The position numbers were made by a program, and so were the translations under genes. Below, piece after piece: positions 28,337 to 37,513 of a stretch of DNA of 47,675 nt. A model generated the notes under the pieces. It saw only the letters and a list, made by a program, of their open reading frames with translations. It had not been told where the DNA came from and made no database searches. The stretch is from Planctomycetaceae bacterium. GTDB taxonomy: Bacteria > Planctomycetota > Planctomycetia > Pirellulales > Thermoguttaceae. Numbering within the stretch: the stretch's first letter is position 1; every line of letters begins with the position of its first letter. The DNA lies in assembly GCA_031267635.1 (NCBI GenBank), contig JAIRYX010000232.1, positions 1 to 47,675 of the forward strand, written 5' to 3'.

Positions 28337-28390
28337 GACAGGATTACAAAATGGACAATAGTTTTTACAATCCTTCTTGCTAATCCTGTC
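28337..28390. repeat. Perfect 10-bp inverted repeat between the two giant genes
   Basis: GACAGGATTA (28337-28346) pairs with TAATCCTGTC (28381-28390). It is followed by an A-run rather than a T-run on the plus strand, so it is not a standard intrinsic terminator. It could still stabilise a transcript end or separate the two genes. Confidence 0.5.
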
Positions 28391-28448
28391 AAAAAAAATT
28401 AAAATCAGCAAAAATAAACGGTAAAATTTTTCTTTGAGGACTTCAATT

Positions 28449-31400
28449 ATGTGGCGTGATTCTTTTTTTCAATTCTTTTTCGGTAAAAAAACAAAGACGT
28501 CCGCGGGATATAAGAGAGCGATGCGAAAATCTTTGATGGTCGAATCGTTGGAAGAGCGGCATTTATTGAACGTTGCATTTGAATCGCTTGCAACGGACGA
28601 CGGTAATACTTATAATTACCAGCCGGTTTTAACCGATCCTGTGCAGCCCGCTTTTTCCGGTTCTATTCAATCGGTTCTGTCGGCAGATTTCAATAACGAC
28701 GGCAAAGCCGACATTATGACCATTGATAAATCTGGAGGAAAAGCATACATTTATTTGAACAATGGAAGCACAACAAATGCGTTTTCCTATGAAGACAGAT
28801 ATATTGTTTTCCCTTCCTCTGGAAATAGCGTATTAGGATTGCAAAACTCGGTTGTTGGTCACTTGAACAACAACGCGAACACAGATAGAGCGGATTTAGT
28901 TACTGTTTACGAAAGAGACTCTCAACTCTATATTGAAACTTTTCTTGGAAACAAGCTGGGCGGGTTTTCTTTTTCTACGCTGACTCAAAGTAGTTATAAT
29001 CTTTTACAGTTTCTTCCATCAGCAATTCCAACAGGCGGACTCTCTCTGTTTGAGGTGGATAACGTGGAATTGTTCGACTTCGACGCCGATGGAAACAATG
29101 ATCTGGCATGTCAAGTCACTTATACAGTCCTCAATGGAGGTAACAACGTATATACGACAGGATACATGTACCTTGTTTTGAAAGGAAATGGAACAGGAGC
29201 ATTCAACACTCCTGTCGTTATTAACACGTCCTCAATCAATACCCCTTATGCTTACGGCGACGTGACGGGAGATTCCAAACCGGAGTTAATCACTCTTTCA
29301 CCTTCCGATAATACGCGATTGGCATTCTATACGGTGAACGGAACGACGCCAACGCTTTTAGGAACAACGTCGGCTTTTACCAAGCCGATTTTAAATTCCA
29401 ATGTTTTTTTGAAGCAGACCGATACGGACGATAAATTGGAAATCATCACGCAACATCAAGAAGGAAACTCATATTATATCGGTGTGACGAATGTCAGTTC
29501 TTCTACATCATCCGTGACCGCTTATTATCAAACCAAAATCTATCCGGCATATATCACAACAGGCGATTTTAATAACGACGGCAAGATAGATATTTTCGTT
29601 TCCGACGGCGAACTCTATCAAACGCTACTAGGAACAGGAAACGGTTTTTCCGAAACTGGAGAAGTGATTATTCCCAATGCGGAATTTTTTACTTCGTATG
29701 TTGCCGATTTTGACGGCGACGGTGAAAATGATGTTCTGGCTGTCGGAAAGAAATTTGCTATGTTGATTCCGGGAGATACGGCAAAATCACCTTCGATTGT
29801 GGTGAATTTCGTAGAAAAGGGAATCACTCCCCAAGACGTCGGTTTTGGGGATTTCAACAACGATGGAAAAGTCGATATTGCCGTCTTGTCCGATAAAAAG
29901 AACGAAGTTTTTGTCTTTTCCAATAATACCGGATCTAACAGCGTCTCATTCAATCAAACTCCAACCGTTTTGAACGTAACATACGGCAAAAAATTACTGG
30001 TTGCCAATTTTGATAACACATTCGGGGACGATCTTGTTGTTGTTGGCGGATCGGATAGTAATGGCAGAAGCCCGAATTTGCAAACATTCCTTGCGCAGCA
30101 AAATGGTCTTGTTTCTAGTAACATCATCGTTTCGACATTGCCGACGGGAAGTTATGACGCTTTCGCAATCGGGCAATTGGATAGCGATGGTTATTTAGAT
30201 ATCGTCGCTATTCATAACGATTCCCCTGCTTATGTGGTTTTGAAAAATGATCGGCAAGGCGGATTTGCAGCATCTCCGGCAATGGGAAGCGGGAATGTCA
30301 ATATTCCAAATTCGACGGGAATGAAATTGACAGGCGTGGCGGTTGGCGACGTTACCAATGATGCTCAACAAGATATTGTCATTTTGAACTCCGGCAACAA
30401 TGAAATCATTATCATTCCGCAATCGACGGACGGTATCTTCAATGTCGGTCAAGCACGGAAAATAAGTTATTCCGGTACAGCGTTATCGGAAGGGACTTGT
30501 TTTAATCTAGCAATCGCGGATTTCAATTCGGATGGTTATAATGATGTTTTGATAGGAAGTCTTGATTCAGGCGATGGAACGAACAGAGTACGTCAATTCC
30601 GCGTTTTGGAAAATAATCCCGCTAATCCGGGAGCCGCGTTTTTGTCCAATACAAATTTTCAAAATATTGGCGAATTCAAAGGGATTACGACTTCCGGTTC
30701 ATTGTATTATCATGTGGCAACGGTTGATAATAATGGAACCCCGGACGTTGTGATTGTCGGCGGTAATACGGTTGTTAAATACATCAATACGAATAAAGCC
30801 GGTGCGCAAGTCGGCACGGTAACGCTTGTTATACGCGATTATAATTCAAATATCGTTAATATCGAAACCGCGAATTTAAGCACGTTGTCAAACCGATTGA
30901 CCTTTATTGACGAATGGTCAAATTTTTATGTCGAAATATGGGCGAACTCCGATTCTTCTGCGGGAATTTCCGAATACAATGTCGCGTTGAATTTTAACGC
31001 CGATGTGTTTGACGTGCGCAGCGTAACGGCATCTTCCGCATTTTCTCAAAATTTCACGCAAACGCAATCCGTCGGAAAAATTGTTCTTTCCGGGAAAATT
31101 TCCAATTCGGTATCAGGAGCGCAAGGCGATAATACGAACGTTCTATTGGCGCGAGTTGCTTTTATGCCGGCGTCAGGAAGCGGAAAAGGCGTTGCTGTTC
31201 CATTGAATGACAAAGGCGTCGCGATTCAGCCCATTTCCAATGGCTTTTCTGTTGACGTCAATACTTCTTCGTTAAAACTCACAACGGCACAATCCGGCAA
31301 ACCGACGGCAGGAACATCGCCAAATGTAACGCCGTTATATCCGGTGATGTTTGATTCTAATGATGATGGAGTGATCAATGTCAATGATTTCTTAACGTTT

Positions 31401-31862
31401 CTTAAAACATATAATAAATCGACAACAGATACAACCGCTTCAGTCAACACGAAATTATTTGATTACAATTTTGATAGTATCGTCAATGTTAATGATTTTT
31501 TAGATTTTCTGAAAAATTATAACAAATCCCGAACAGATGCAATCAATAATCCGTCTTCCAATTATATTACTTATACGGATGCCGCTAAAAATTATTTTGT
31601 TTCTACGTCCATTCCGGCGGTGCAGCAAGCGGCGTTGTCAATGGCGATGACTTCGTTTTCCGCACCAATGGCGGCAGAGTCGGTTTTTGACGAACCGATA
31701 GAAGCGTTAGATACGCCGTTGTCTGCATCGGCGAACACACAAGATCAAGCGTTGCTGGCGTATGTCGATTCGCAAAAATCTTCCTCCGATAATGATTTTG
31801 ACGTCAACGATTTGAGTAAAGCGGCGGAAATCGAACAGCTTATCGCGGAAGGAAAATTATAA
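28449..31862 (+). CDS. Giant secreted protein: FG-GAP/VCBS repeats, cohesin-like domain, dockerin
   Basis: The product has 1137 residues from the ATG at 28449, with GAGGA about eight bases upstream; the TTG at 28434 in the ORF track is rejected. The leader carries VESLEERHLLN, the same LEPR-XLL-type export signature as the gene before it. Residues of about 75-760 contain FG-GAP-like calcium-loop repeats (DFNNDGKADIMTI, DFDGDGENDVLAVG, DFNNDGKVDIAVLS, DFNSDGYNDVLIGS), suggesting a beta propeller. A cohesin-like domain (about 816-930, FYVEIWANSDSS) precedes a dockerin (about 966-1028, DSNDDGVINVNDF and DYNFDSIVNVNDF). It is 124 bases downstream of the larger gene and shares its cohesin-like/dockerin module, so both probably belong to one extracellular assembly. 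Confidence 0.85.
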   Translation: MWRDSFFQFFFGKKTKTSAGYKRAMRKSLMVESLEERHLLNVAFESLATDDGNTYNYQPVLTDPVQPAFSGSIQSVLSADFNNDGKADIMTIDKSGGKAYIYLNNGSTTNAFSYEDRYIVFPSSGNSVLGLQNSVVGHLNNNANTDRADLVTVYERDSQLYIETFLGNKLGGFSFSTLTQSSYNLLQFLPSAIPTGGLSLFEVDNVELFDFDADGNNDLACQVTYTVLNGGNNVYTTGYMYLVLKGNGTGAFNTPVVINTSSINTPYAYGDVTGDSKPELITLSPSDNTRLAFYTVNGTTPTLLGTTSAFTKPILNSNVFLKQTDTDDKLEIITQHQEGNSYYIGVTNVSSSTSSVTAYYQTKIYPAYITTGDFNNDGKIDIFVSDGELYQTLLGTGNGFSETGEVIIPNAEFFTSYVADFDGDGENDVLAVGKKFAMLIPGDTAKSPSIVVNFVEKGITPQDVGFGDFNNDGKVDIAVLSDKKNEVFVFSNNTGSNSVSFNQTPTVLNVTYGKKLLVANFDNTFGDDLVVVGGSDSNGRSPNLQTFLAQQNGLVSSNIIVSTLPTGSYDAFAIGQLDSDGYLDIVAIHNDSPAYVVLKNDRQGGFAASPAMGSGNVNIPNSTGMKLTGVAVGDVTNDAQQDIVILNSGNNEIIIIPQSTDGIFNVGQARKISYSGTALSEGTCFNLAIADFNSDGYNDVLIGSLDSGDGTNRVRQFRVLENNPANPGAAFLSNTNFQNIGEFKGITTSGSLYYHVATVDNNGTPDVVIVGGNTVVKYINTNKAGAQVGTVTLVIRDYNSNIVNIETANLSTLSNRLTFIDEWSNFYVEIWANSDSSAGISEYNVALNFNADVFDVRSVTASSAFSQNFTQTQSVGKIVLSGKISNSVSGAQGDNTNVLLARVAFMPASGSGKGVAVPLNDKGVAIQPISNGFSVDVNTSSLKLTTAQSGKPTAGTSPNVTPLYPVMFDSNDDGVINVNDFLTFLKTYNKSTTDTTASVNTKLFDYNFDSIVNVNDFLDFLKNYNKSRTDAINNPSSNYITYTDAAKNYFVSTSIPAVQQAALSMAMTSFSAPMAAESVFDEPIEALDTPLSASANTQDQALLAYVDSQKSSSDNDFDVNDLSKAAEIEQLIAEGKL

Positions 31863-31868
31863 ACTGAT

Positions 31869-31889
31869 CGAGAGTTTACTTATCTCTCG
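31869..31889. terminator. Weak hairpin between convergent genes
   Basis: CGAGAG pairs with CTCTCG across a nine-base loop, followed on the plus strand by TAATTTT. It lies in the 13-bp gap and the first bases of the convergent gene, a plausible shared terminator. The short stem keeps confidence low. Confidence 0.35.
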
Positions 31890-33768
31890 TAATTTTCCGT
31901 TTTCCAAGCCGCTGGTCGAGTTGATCGGCGGTTTCTCGGAGGAGGCGGGTTTGTGACGAAATATCATCTAGTTCCGCGCGGAATTTTTCAAGCGACCGGG
32001 CTTCGCGGCGCACGTCAGTAAAAAGCGAATCCAATACAAATTCGCGGATTAAACTGTCCACTGTTTCACGGATTTGCTCTTCCAATCCGCGGCGCACAAG
32101 ATGCAAAAAGACCGTCAATAAAATAATACTGATTACTACGCCAAGAAACAGCGCGGTCAGATAATACTCGGTTCCCTGGTAATTCGGCGACGGCTTAAAC
32201 CACGTTTCATAGAAAAACGCTTTTGCCGGACCGTAAAAAACAGCGATAATAAACACGCTCAAAACCGCTTCAAAAATAAGACGCAGCCAAACCGTCACAT
32301 ACCGTTTCGCGAGCTTCCCGCACACGTCATGCACCTTGCCCGATAAACCGGCAATAAAATAGCGTCCCGCATTATTCGCATCGCGAACAATCGTTTCTTT
32401 TGTGCACAGTTCCTCCGGCAAGCCCGCCTGACTGAGATAGCCGGGCAGACTCAACGCCGGCTTTTGAAGTTCAATCATATCCCAGCAAACCAAACCATTA
32501 ATATGGTCGAGCGGTCCGGCGTGAGACGTTCCGTCATAGTAAACCGGCTGCGTTTGCGGCGAAACCGGTTCGAGCGGCGTATTGTCTTCTTTATGAGAAG
32601 CATGCCGACTGCCGAATCCCGTACCGGTAACAATCTCCGCAGCTTTTCCCATCGCCAGTCCCATAATGGAGCGATTACGGAACGACGCCAGAAAACCTGC
32701 GGCGTCGCATAACAAAAGATACAACCGCAACACCATCGAAAATGGACTGAACCACCATCGCGACGAAACCTCGTTAATCAGTTGCGACTCCCAGAGCCGC
32801 CGATCCTGACGCAATTCCGACTGCATCTTTTCCGACAACTTCTCTCCAAGTTTCTGACGCTCCGATTGGATTTCCGCTTGAAGCTTTTCGATAGACGCCC
32901 AGTGCTGACGCAAATCTTCACGGCATTGCTCTATGACCATTTCGGCGCGGTCAACATAGTTTGCCTCACGAATACGGATCGCCGTTTCTTCCGACAGTTC
33001 TTTTGTCAAAAGCGAATACAGCTCCGCAAAGTCTCCGGTCGGAGATTCGCCTTGATGTTGTTGTTCCAATGCGGCTAACGAATCGACAAAATAAATGTCC
33101 CCGATCTCATAATGTTTTTGCAAAACCGCCGCCCAATCCGAACGGACGTCATCGTCGTTTCCGGCGTGAGTTTGCACAAAGACAAGTCTTGCTCCGGGCG
33201 CGGCTTTTGCCAATTCGTCGAGAACGTCGTGATCGCGGTACTTCTGTTGCGTTCCCGTAACAAGGAGCACGTCGCAACACGGTACGGCGTTCCGCAATTT
33301 CGCCAGATTCGACGTTTCATCGTCAGCGTTTTCCGTTGTATCGGGATCAGGGCAATCAAGCAAAACCAGCCGATCCAGCGCGGGAGAATCGCAAAAGACA
33401 ATCGAAATCGCCGACGTATTGATTCCCCATTCTTTCGGCTGAAGATTCGGGCGGCAAAGGAGCGTCGGTTGATTCGTTGTCGGACGAATGTCGCCGGTTG
33501 ACACGACATTTTGTCCAAGCAAAGCGTTTACGAGCGAGCTTTTTCCGGTGCCGGTTCCGCCGAGCAAAGCCGCAATAATCGGCATTCCAAGCCGCCGCCG
33601 TTGATCCGCTGTCCGGCGAGCAAAATCGTCGGTTCGCCGCCGACAACGTTGAGCAACGCTCCATTCCGGCGCCAAAATCCCCCAATGTTCGAGCCGGTCG
33701 CCGAGCAGAGCGGATTGAATCCAGTGATTTTGCGGATGGTTTTGTGGTTCGGGAAATAACGATTCCAT
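31876..33768 (-). CDS. Dynamin-like membrane-associated GTPase
   Basis: The product has 630 residues. A P-loop LLGGTGTGKSSLVNALLG (about 67-84), a threonine-rich switch I (RPTTNQPT) and G3 DCPDPDT define a GTPase domain. The G4 position reads VQTHAGND instead of a standard N/TKxD. Residues of about 270-330 are coiled coil. Two strong membrane segments lie near 478-500 and 520-545 (YYLTALFLGVVISIILLTVF), and the C-terminus is again helical. This layout suggests a bacterial dynamin/YdjA-like or related septum-type GTPase acting at the inner membrane. It is convergent with the giant gene and followed upstream by repeat arrays, so there is no operon context. The function is unknown. Confidence 0.75.
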   Translation of the reverse strand: MESLFPEPQNHPQNHWIQSALLGDRLEHWGILAPEWSVAQRCRRRTDDFARRTADQRRRLGMPIIAALLGGTGTGKSSLVNALLGQNVVSTGDIRPTTNQPTLLCRPNLQPKEWGINTSAISIVFCDSPALDRLVLLDCPDPDTTENADDETSNLAKLRNAVPCCDVLLVTGTQQKYRDHDVLDELAKAAPGARLVFVQTHAGNDDDVRSDWAAVLQKHYEIGDIYFVDSLAALEQQHQGESPTGDFAELYSLLTKELSEETAIRIREANYVDRAEMVIEQCREDLRQHWASIEKLQAEIQSERQKLGEKLSEKMQSELRQDRRLWESQLINEVSSRWWFSPFSMVLRLYLLLCDAAGFLASFRNRSIMGLAMGKAAEIVTGTGFGSRHASHKEDNTPLEPVSPQTQPVYYDGTSHAGPLDHINGLVCWDMIELQKPALSLPGYLSQAGLPEELCTKETIVRDANNAGRYFIAGLSGKVHDVCGKLAKRYVTVWLRLIFEAVLSVFIIAVFYGPAKAFFYETWFKPSPNYQGTEYYLTALFLGVVISIILLTVFLHLVRRGLEEQIRETVDSLIREFVLDSLFTDVRREARSLEKFRAELDDISSQTRLLRETADQLDQRLGKRKITRDK

Positions 33769-33896
33769 TGTTTTTGCTCTTTTGATTCTTTCGGGAGAAA
33801 TTGAAAAACCACTTTACTATACCACATTTCCTCGAAAATTGCCAATCGCACAAGAGACAACCAGAGCAGACGCAAACAACAGACGCTCTTGCGATT

Positions 33897-33932
33897 CAAG
33901 GGACAAAAGAGACTTGAGGGGCTTTGGGAACA
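33897..33932. repeat. G-rich bracket motif
   Basis: CAAGGGACAAAAGAGACTTG then AGGGGCTTTGGGAAC. An inverted counterpart lies at 34307-34340, on the other side of the 21-bp array. Confidence 0.55.
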
Positions 33933-33970
33933 GAATAAGGTTCTTGAGTAGGGGCAAAAAATCTTCGGCT

Positions 33971-34306
33971 CTTGATTTTTCAGAAAATTGACCATGTTTT
34001 TTGGACGATTTACCGTGCTTTTCGGAAAATACACCGTGTTTTTCAGACGATTTACCGTATTTTTCGGATGATTTACCATGTTTTTCGGAAAATTTACCGT
34101 GTTTTTCAGACGATTTACCGTGCTTTTCGGAAAATACACCGTGTTTTTCAGACGATTTACCGTATTTTTCGGACGATTTACCATGCTTTTCGGAAAATTT
34201 ACCGTGTTTTTCGGACGATTTACCATGTTTTTCGGAAAATACACCGTGTTTTTCGGACGATTTACTATGTTTTTCGGACGATTTACCGTGCTTTTCAGAA
34301 AATACA
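33971..34306. repeat. 21-bp tandem array, 16 units
   Basis: Fifteen clear 21-bp units run from 33992 to 34306 without indels, preceded by one diverged unit. Units are variants of CCGTGTTTTTCAGACGATTT and CCGTGCTTTTCGGAAAATAC, in a partly alternating higher-order pattern. ORFs in three plus-strand frames and on the minus strand come from the unit being a multiple of three. Confidence 0.9.
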
Positions 34307-34340
34307 CCGTCCCCAGAGTCCCTAAAGCCCCTTTTGTCAC
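34307..34340. repeat. Inverted bracket motif shared by two arrays
   Basis: CCGTCCCCAGAGTCCCTAAA then GCCCCTTTTGTCAC. It is inverted relative to both 33897-33932 and 34691-34720 and separates the two neighbouring arrays. Confidence 0.55.
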
Positions 34341-34344
34341 TTAA

Positions 34345-34680
34345 TCAACCGAAAGTTCCGTTCCCAAGAACGAAAGTTCCGCAGACAAGAACGAAAGTTC
34401 CGTTCCCAAGAACGAAAGTTCCGCAGACAAGAACGAAAGTTCCGTTCCCAAGAACGAAAGTTCCGCAGACAAGAACGGAAGTTCCGTTCCCAAGAACGAA
34501 AGTTCCGCAGACAAGAACGGAAGTTCCGTTCCCAAGAACGAAGGTTCCGCAGACAAGAACGGAAGTTCCGTTCCCAAGAACGGAAGTTCCGCAGACAAGA
34601 ACGAAGGTTCCGTTCCCAAGAACGAAAGTTCCGCAGACAAGAACGGAAGTTCCGTTCCCAAGAACGAGAGTTCCGTTGGG
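34345..34680. repeat. 21-bp tandem array, 16 units
   Basis: Exactly sixteen 21-bp units. Two forms alternate: AAGAACGAAAGTTCCGTTCC and AAGAACGAAAGTTCCGCAGA, with A/G changes that often create ACGGAAGTTCCGT, a near-perfect palindrome. The unit sequence is unrelated to the array just to its left. Confidence 0.9.
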
Positions 34681-34690
34681 AGAAGGAATT

Positions 34691-34720
34691 GTTAGGGTTT
34701 TAGGGATTTTGGGGACGGTG
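34691..34720. repeat. G-rich bracket motif
   Basis: GTTAGGGTTTTAGGGATTTT then GGGGACGG. It closely matches the reverse complement of 34307-34340. The remaining gap to 35004 has no convincing gene; a further C-rich motif (GGCTGTCCCAATTGTCTC) is at about 34828. Confidence 0.5.
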
Positions 34721-35004
34721 AAATTCCCCGAAAGTCGCTCCAAAGTATTGGAAACAAAGGACTTGTGGAATAAAGTAAAATTCCTGAAAATAGATCCTTC
34801 TTTCCTCATGATTTCATTTACCCCAAAAGTTCCGGCTGTCCCAATTGTCTCTTTGAAACATGAGGGCGATTAGGCGGTTCTAGAGCTTTGGGTAAAGTTT
34901 TCAATAAAAGAGCCGCTGCGTATTGATTTTTTACGACGCGGACGTAAGCCGGAAAGTCGGCGACCGGCATTTCGAACGTTCTTCCGAACGTTCTTCCGCC
35001 GATT

Positions 35005-37194
35005 TTATTTTTTCCTGCGTGCGGAAGGATCGTCGCAAGCTGCGAGGAATACTTGCATCGAGAGGGATTCCAGCGTCAGCGGTTTGTTGACGTTGACCGA
35101 CGGACCATTGAGATTCGGATAAATGTCTTTCGGCGATAACGCGGCTGTGTCGAGAAAAAGCTGCCATCGGAATTTTTTCGCCGCGTCGGGGAATCGAAAT
35201 TCCTGCGGTTCTGTTCCGGCGTGACACATCATCAACACATGCCGCAACGACGGCGTGTTTTCTTCCGCGTTTTGCATCGCTGCAAGCAAACAGATTAAGC
35301 TGCGTTCCAATCCATTTCCCCAATTCACGTTCCCGCCGGACGGTCCATACCAACTGACGTCGGGAAGGCGTCCCTCTTTCGGCGGGCGTCCGGTCAAAAA
35401 ATGGCGTTGACGCACCACAGGTTCTTTTCGCCGGAACATAATCAAAGAATGGCAAAACCGCAAAATATCTTCGTGCTTTCGCGGTAATTTCCAATCGAAC
35501 CACGAAAGAATGTTATTCTGACAGTAAGCGTTGTTATTGCCCCGTTGCGTTCTGCGGCATTCGTCTCCGGCGACGAGCATCGGAACGCCTTGGCTTAATA
35601 AGAGCGTTGCCAACATGTTTTTCACCTGCCGATTTCGCGCGGCTTCCACGTCGCGTTTCCAGGTCGGACCTTCTACGCCGTAATTGCAGCTATAATTATT
35701 GTTGTCTCCGTCGCGGTTATTTTCGCCGTTTGCCTCGTTATGCTTGCCGTTGTAACTGACCAAATCGTTCAGCGTAAATCCGTCGTGCGAGGTAATCAAA
35801 TTGATGCTGCAAAACGGCGACCGGTTATTATGCTGGTACAAGTCGCTTGAACCGGACAGCCGCGTCGCCATCGCTCCGGTCATGTACGGATCGCACCGCC
35901 AGAATTTTCGTATGTCGTCGCGGTATTTCCCATTCCACTCCGCCCACCGCCGATTGCCGAAAGATCCGACTTGATACGCTCCCGCCGCGTCCCATGCCTC
36001 GGCAATAATCTTCGTGTCCGCCAAAAGCGGGTCTTCTTGAATCGTTTCCACTGTCGGCGGGTTAGGAATAATGTTTCCTGATTGATCACGGCTGAAAATG
36101 GACGCAAGATCAAATCGAAAACCGTCAATATGATAATTATGAACCCAATGCCGCAAGCTGTTGAAAATCATCTCGCGTACAATGGGGTGGTTCCCGTTGA
36201 CGGTATTGCCGCAACCGGAATAATTTTTGTAATACATGCCGTGTTCCAACATGTAATACACTCGATTTTCGAGTCCCTTGAGACTGAGCGTCGGACCGTG
36301 TTCGTTTCCTTCGCAGGTATGATTGTAAACGACGTCGAGAATGACTTCGATTTCCGCCTGATGCAACGCCCGCACCATTTCCTTAAATTCGCGGACTTGC
36401 GCTCCCGGCTCGCCGCCGCTTGCGTAACCGCGATGCGGCGAGAAAAACGCCATCGTGTCGTATCCCCAGTAATTCGCGTTGACTTTCTTTTGCCCGTTTG
36501 TGTCGAGAATCGGAAACTCGTGAATCGGCATCAGCTCCACCGCCGTCACGCCGAGCGATTGCAAATACGGAATCTTTTCAATAACGCCGAGGTACGTTCC
36601 AGGATGTTTGACGCCGCTGTTTTTCGACTGCGTGAATCCGTGAACGTGCATTTCATAAATGATTGTTTCGGAAAGATCGCGCTTGATATGGCGGTCGTCG
36701 TGCCAATTGAAATTATCATCGTCAATCACTACGCATTTCGGCGGACGCAAAACGCCGTCAATCGACGGCGGCAGAAAATCTCCGGCAAGAGCTTTCGCGT
36801 AAGGATCAATGAGGCGAGCTTTTCCGTCGAACCGTTGTCCTTCCTGCGGATTGAAAGGACCGTCGGCTTGATAATGGTATAATTGTCCCGCGCCGATTCC
36901 CGACACAAAAATACTCCAAACGTCTCCCCAACGATTTTCCTCACGGTCAAACGCGATAATTTCCGACGGATCAGAATCGTTCACGTCATCGTAAAGCAGT
37001 AATTTCATGGAGGTTGCAGAGCGGCTCATGACGACAAACTGCACGCCGTTCTCACGAAGGATCGCTCCGTAAGGCAGAGAGTATGTAAATCGTAACGCAT
37101 GGGGACGCTCGAACATTCCTGAATGTTCCCAGTGAGGATTATTTGCCAAAATAATTGTATTGCCTGTCGAATAAGTCTGCTGTTCTGTGGACAT
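35005..37194 (-). CDS. glgX: Glycogen debranching enzyme GlgX (GH13 isoamylase type)
   Basis: The product has 729 residues from the ATG at 37194; the ORF track uses a TTG 18 bases earlier. An N-terminal CBM48-like beta domain (about 25-130) is followed by the GH13 barrel. The catalytic set is visible: nucleophile Asp in DGFRFDLAS, acid/base Glu in IIAEAWDAAG, and transition-state Asp in LITSHDGFTLND, plus DVVYNHTCEGNEHGPTLS. It hydrolyses alpha-1,6 branches of glycogen or limit dextrin in the cytosol. Length fits the family (about 660-720). No other glycogen genes are nearby; the downstream gap holds the repeat arrays. Confidence 0.93.
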   Translation of the reverse strand: MSTEQQTYSTGNTIILANNPHWEHSGMFERPHALRFTYSLPYGAILRENGVQFVVMSRSATSMKLLLYDDVNDSDPSEIIAFDREENRWGDVWSIFVSGIGAGQLYHYQADGPFNPQEGQRFDGKARLIDPYAKALAGDFLPPSIDGVLRPPKCVVIDDDNFNWHDDRHIKRDLSETIIYEMHVHGFTQSKNSGVKHPGTYLGVIEKIPYLQSLGVTAVELMPIHEFPILDTNGQKKVNANYWGYDTMAFFSPHRGYASGGEPGAQVREFKEMVRALHQAEIEVILDVVYNHTCEGNEHGPTLSLKGLENRVYYMLEHGMYYKNYSGCGNTVNGNHPIVREMIFNSLRHWVHNYHIDGFRFDLASIFSRDQSGNIIPNPPTVETIQEDPLLADTKIIAEAWDAAGAYQVGSFGNRRWAEWNGKYRDDIRKFWRCDPYMTGAMATRLSGSSDLYQHNNRSPFCSINLITSHDGFTLNDLVSYNGKHNEANGENNRDGDNNNYSCNYGVEGPTWKRDVEAARNRQVKNMLATLLLSQGVPMLVAGDECRRTQRGNNNAYCQNNILSWFDWKLPRKHEDILRFCHSLIMFRRKEPVVRQRHFLTGRPPKEGRLPDVSWYGPSGGNVNWGNGLERSLICLLAAMQNAEENTPSLRHVLMMCHAGTEPQEFRFPDAAKKFRWQLFLDTAALSPKDIYPNLNGPSVNVNKPLTLESLSMQVFLAACDDPSARRKK

Positions 37195-37212
37195 AAATCC
37201 CGATATGTTCAA

Positions 37213-37513
37213 GTGACAATGATTATTCTTCTGAAAATTTTATTAAAACAATAATTTATTCGGAAAACAATCATACTTGAATTTAACTTATGATAAATAG
37301 GTGATGGTAAATATTTTAGAAAAACAAGTAAAAAAGTATAGGAAACTCTCAACTCAATTTCAAAATAACGCTAAAAGATGTATTCGTACATCTCGACTAT
37401 CGGCGACCAAAACTCCAAGAGAAACATTTTCCGATGTATCCCAAAAACGATCCTTGCGATTTCTCTCACCGGAATAATGCAAAAAATAAAGATAATCGGC
37501 ACAAGCAGGGTTT
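37213..37513. other. Intergenic stretch, no convincing gene
   Basis: About 300 bases between the methyltransferase stop and glgX. An open frame on the minus strand (37371-37643) overlaps the end of the methyltransferase. Its non-overlapping part is hydrophobic (LLVPIIFIFCIIPVREIARI), but there is no ribosome site or family match, so it is not called. Confidence 0.3.

Noticed and set aside
34001-34873. Open frame of 290 codons on the plus strand across two repeat arrays (and overlapping frames 33972-34325, 34078-34344, 34341-34661, 34345-34809, 33528-34340)
   Set aside because: The frames exist in several phases because the repeat unit is 21 bp, a multiple of three, without internal stops. 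The two halves of the frame belong to two unrelated arrays joined by the bracket motif, and no ribosome site was seen.
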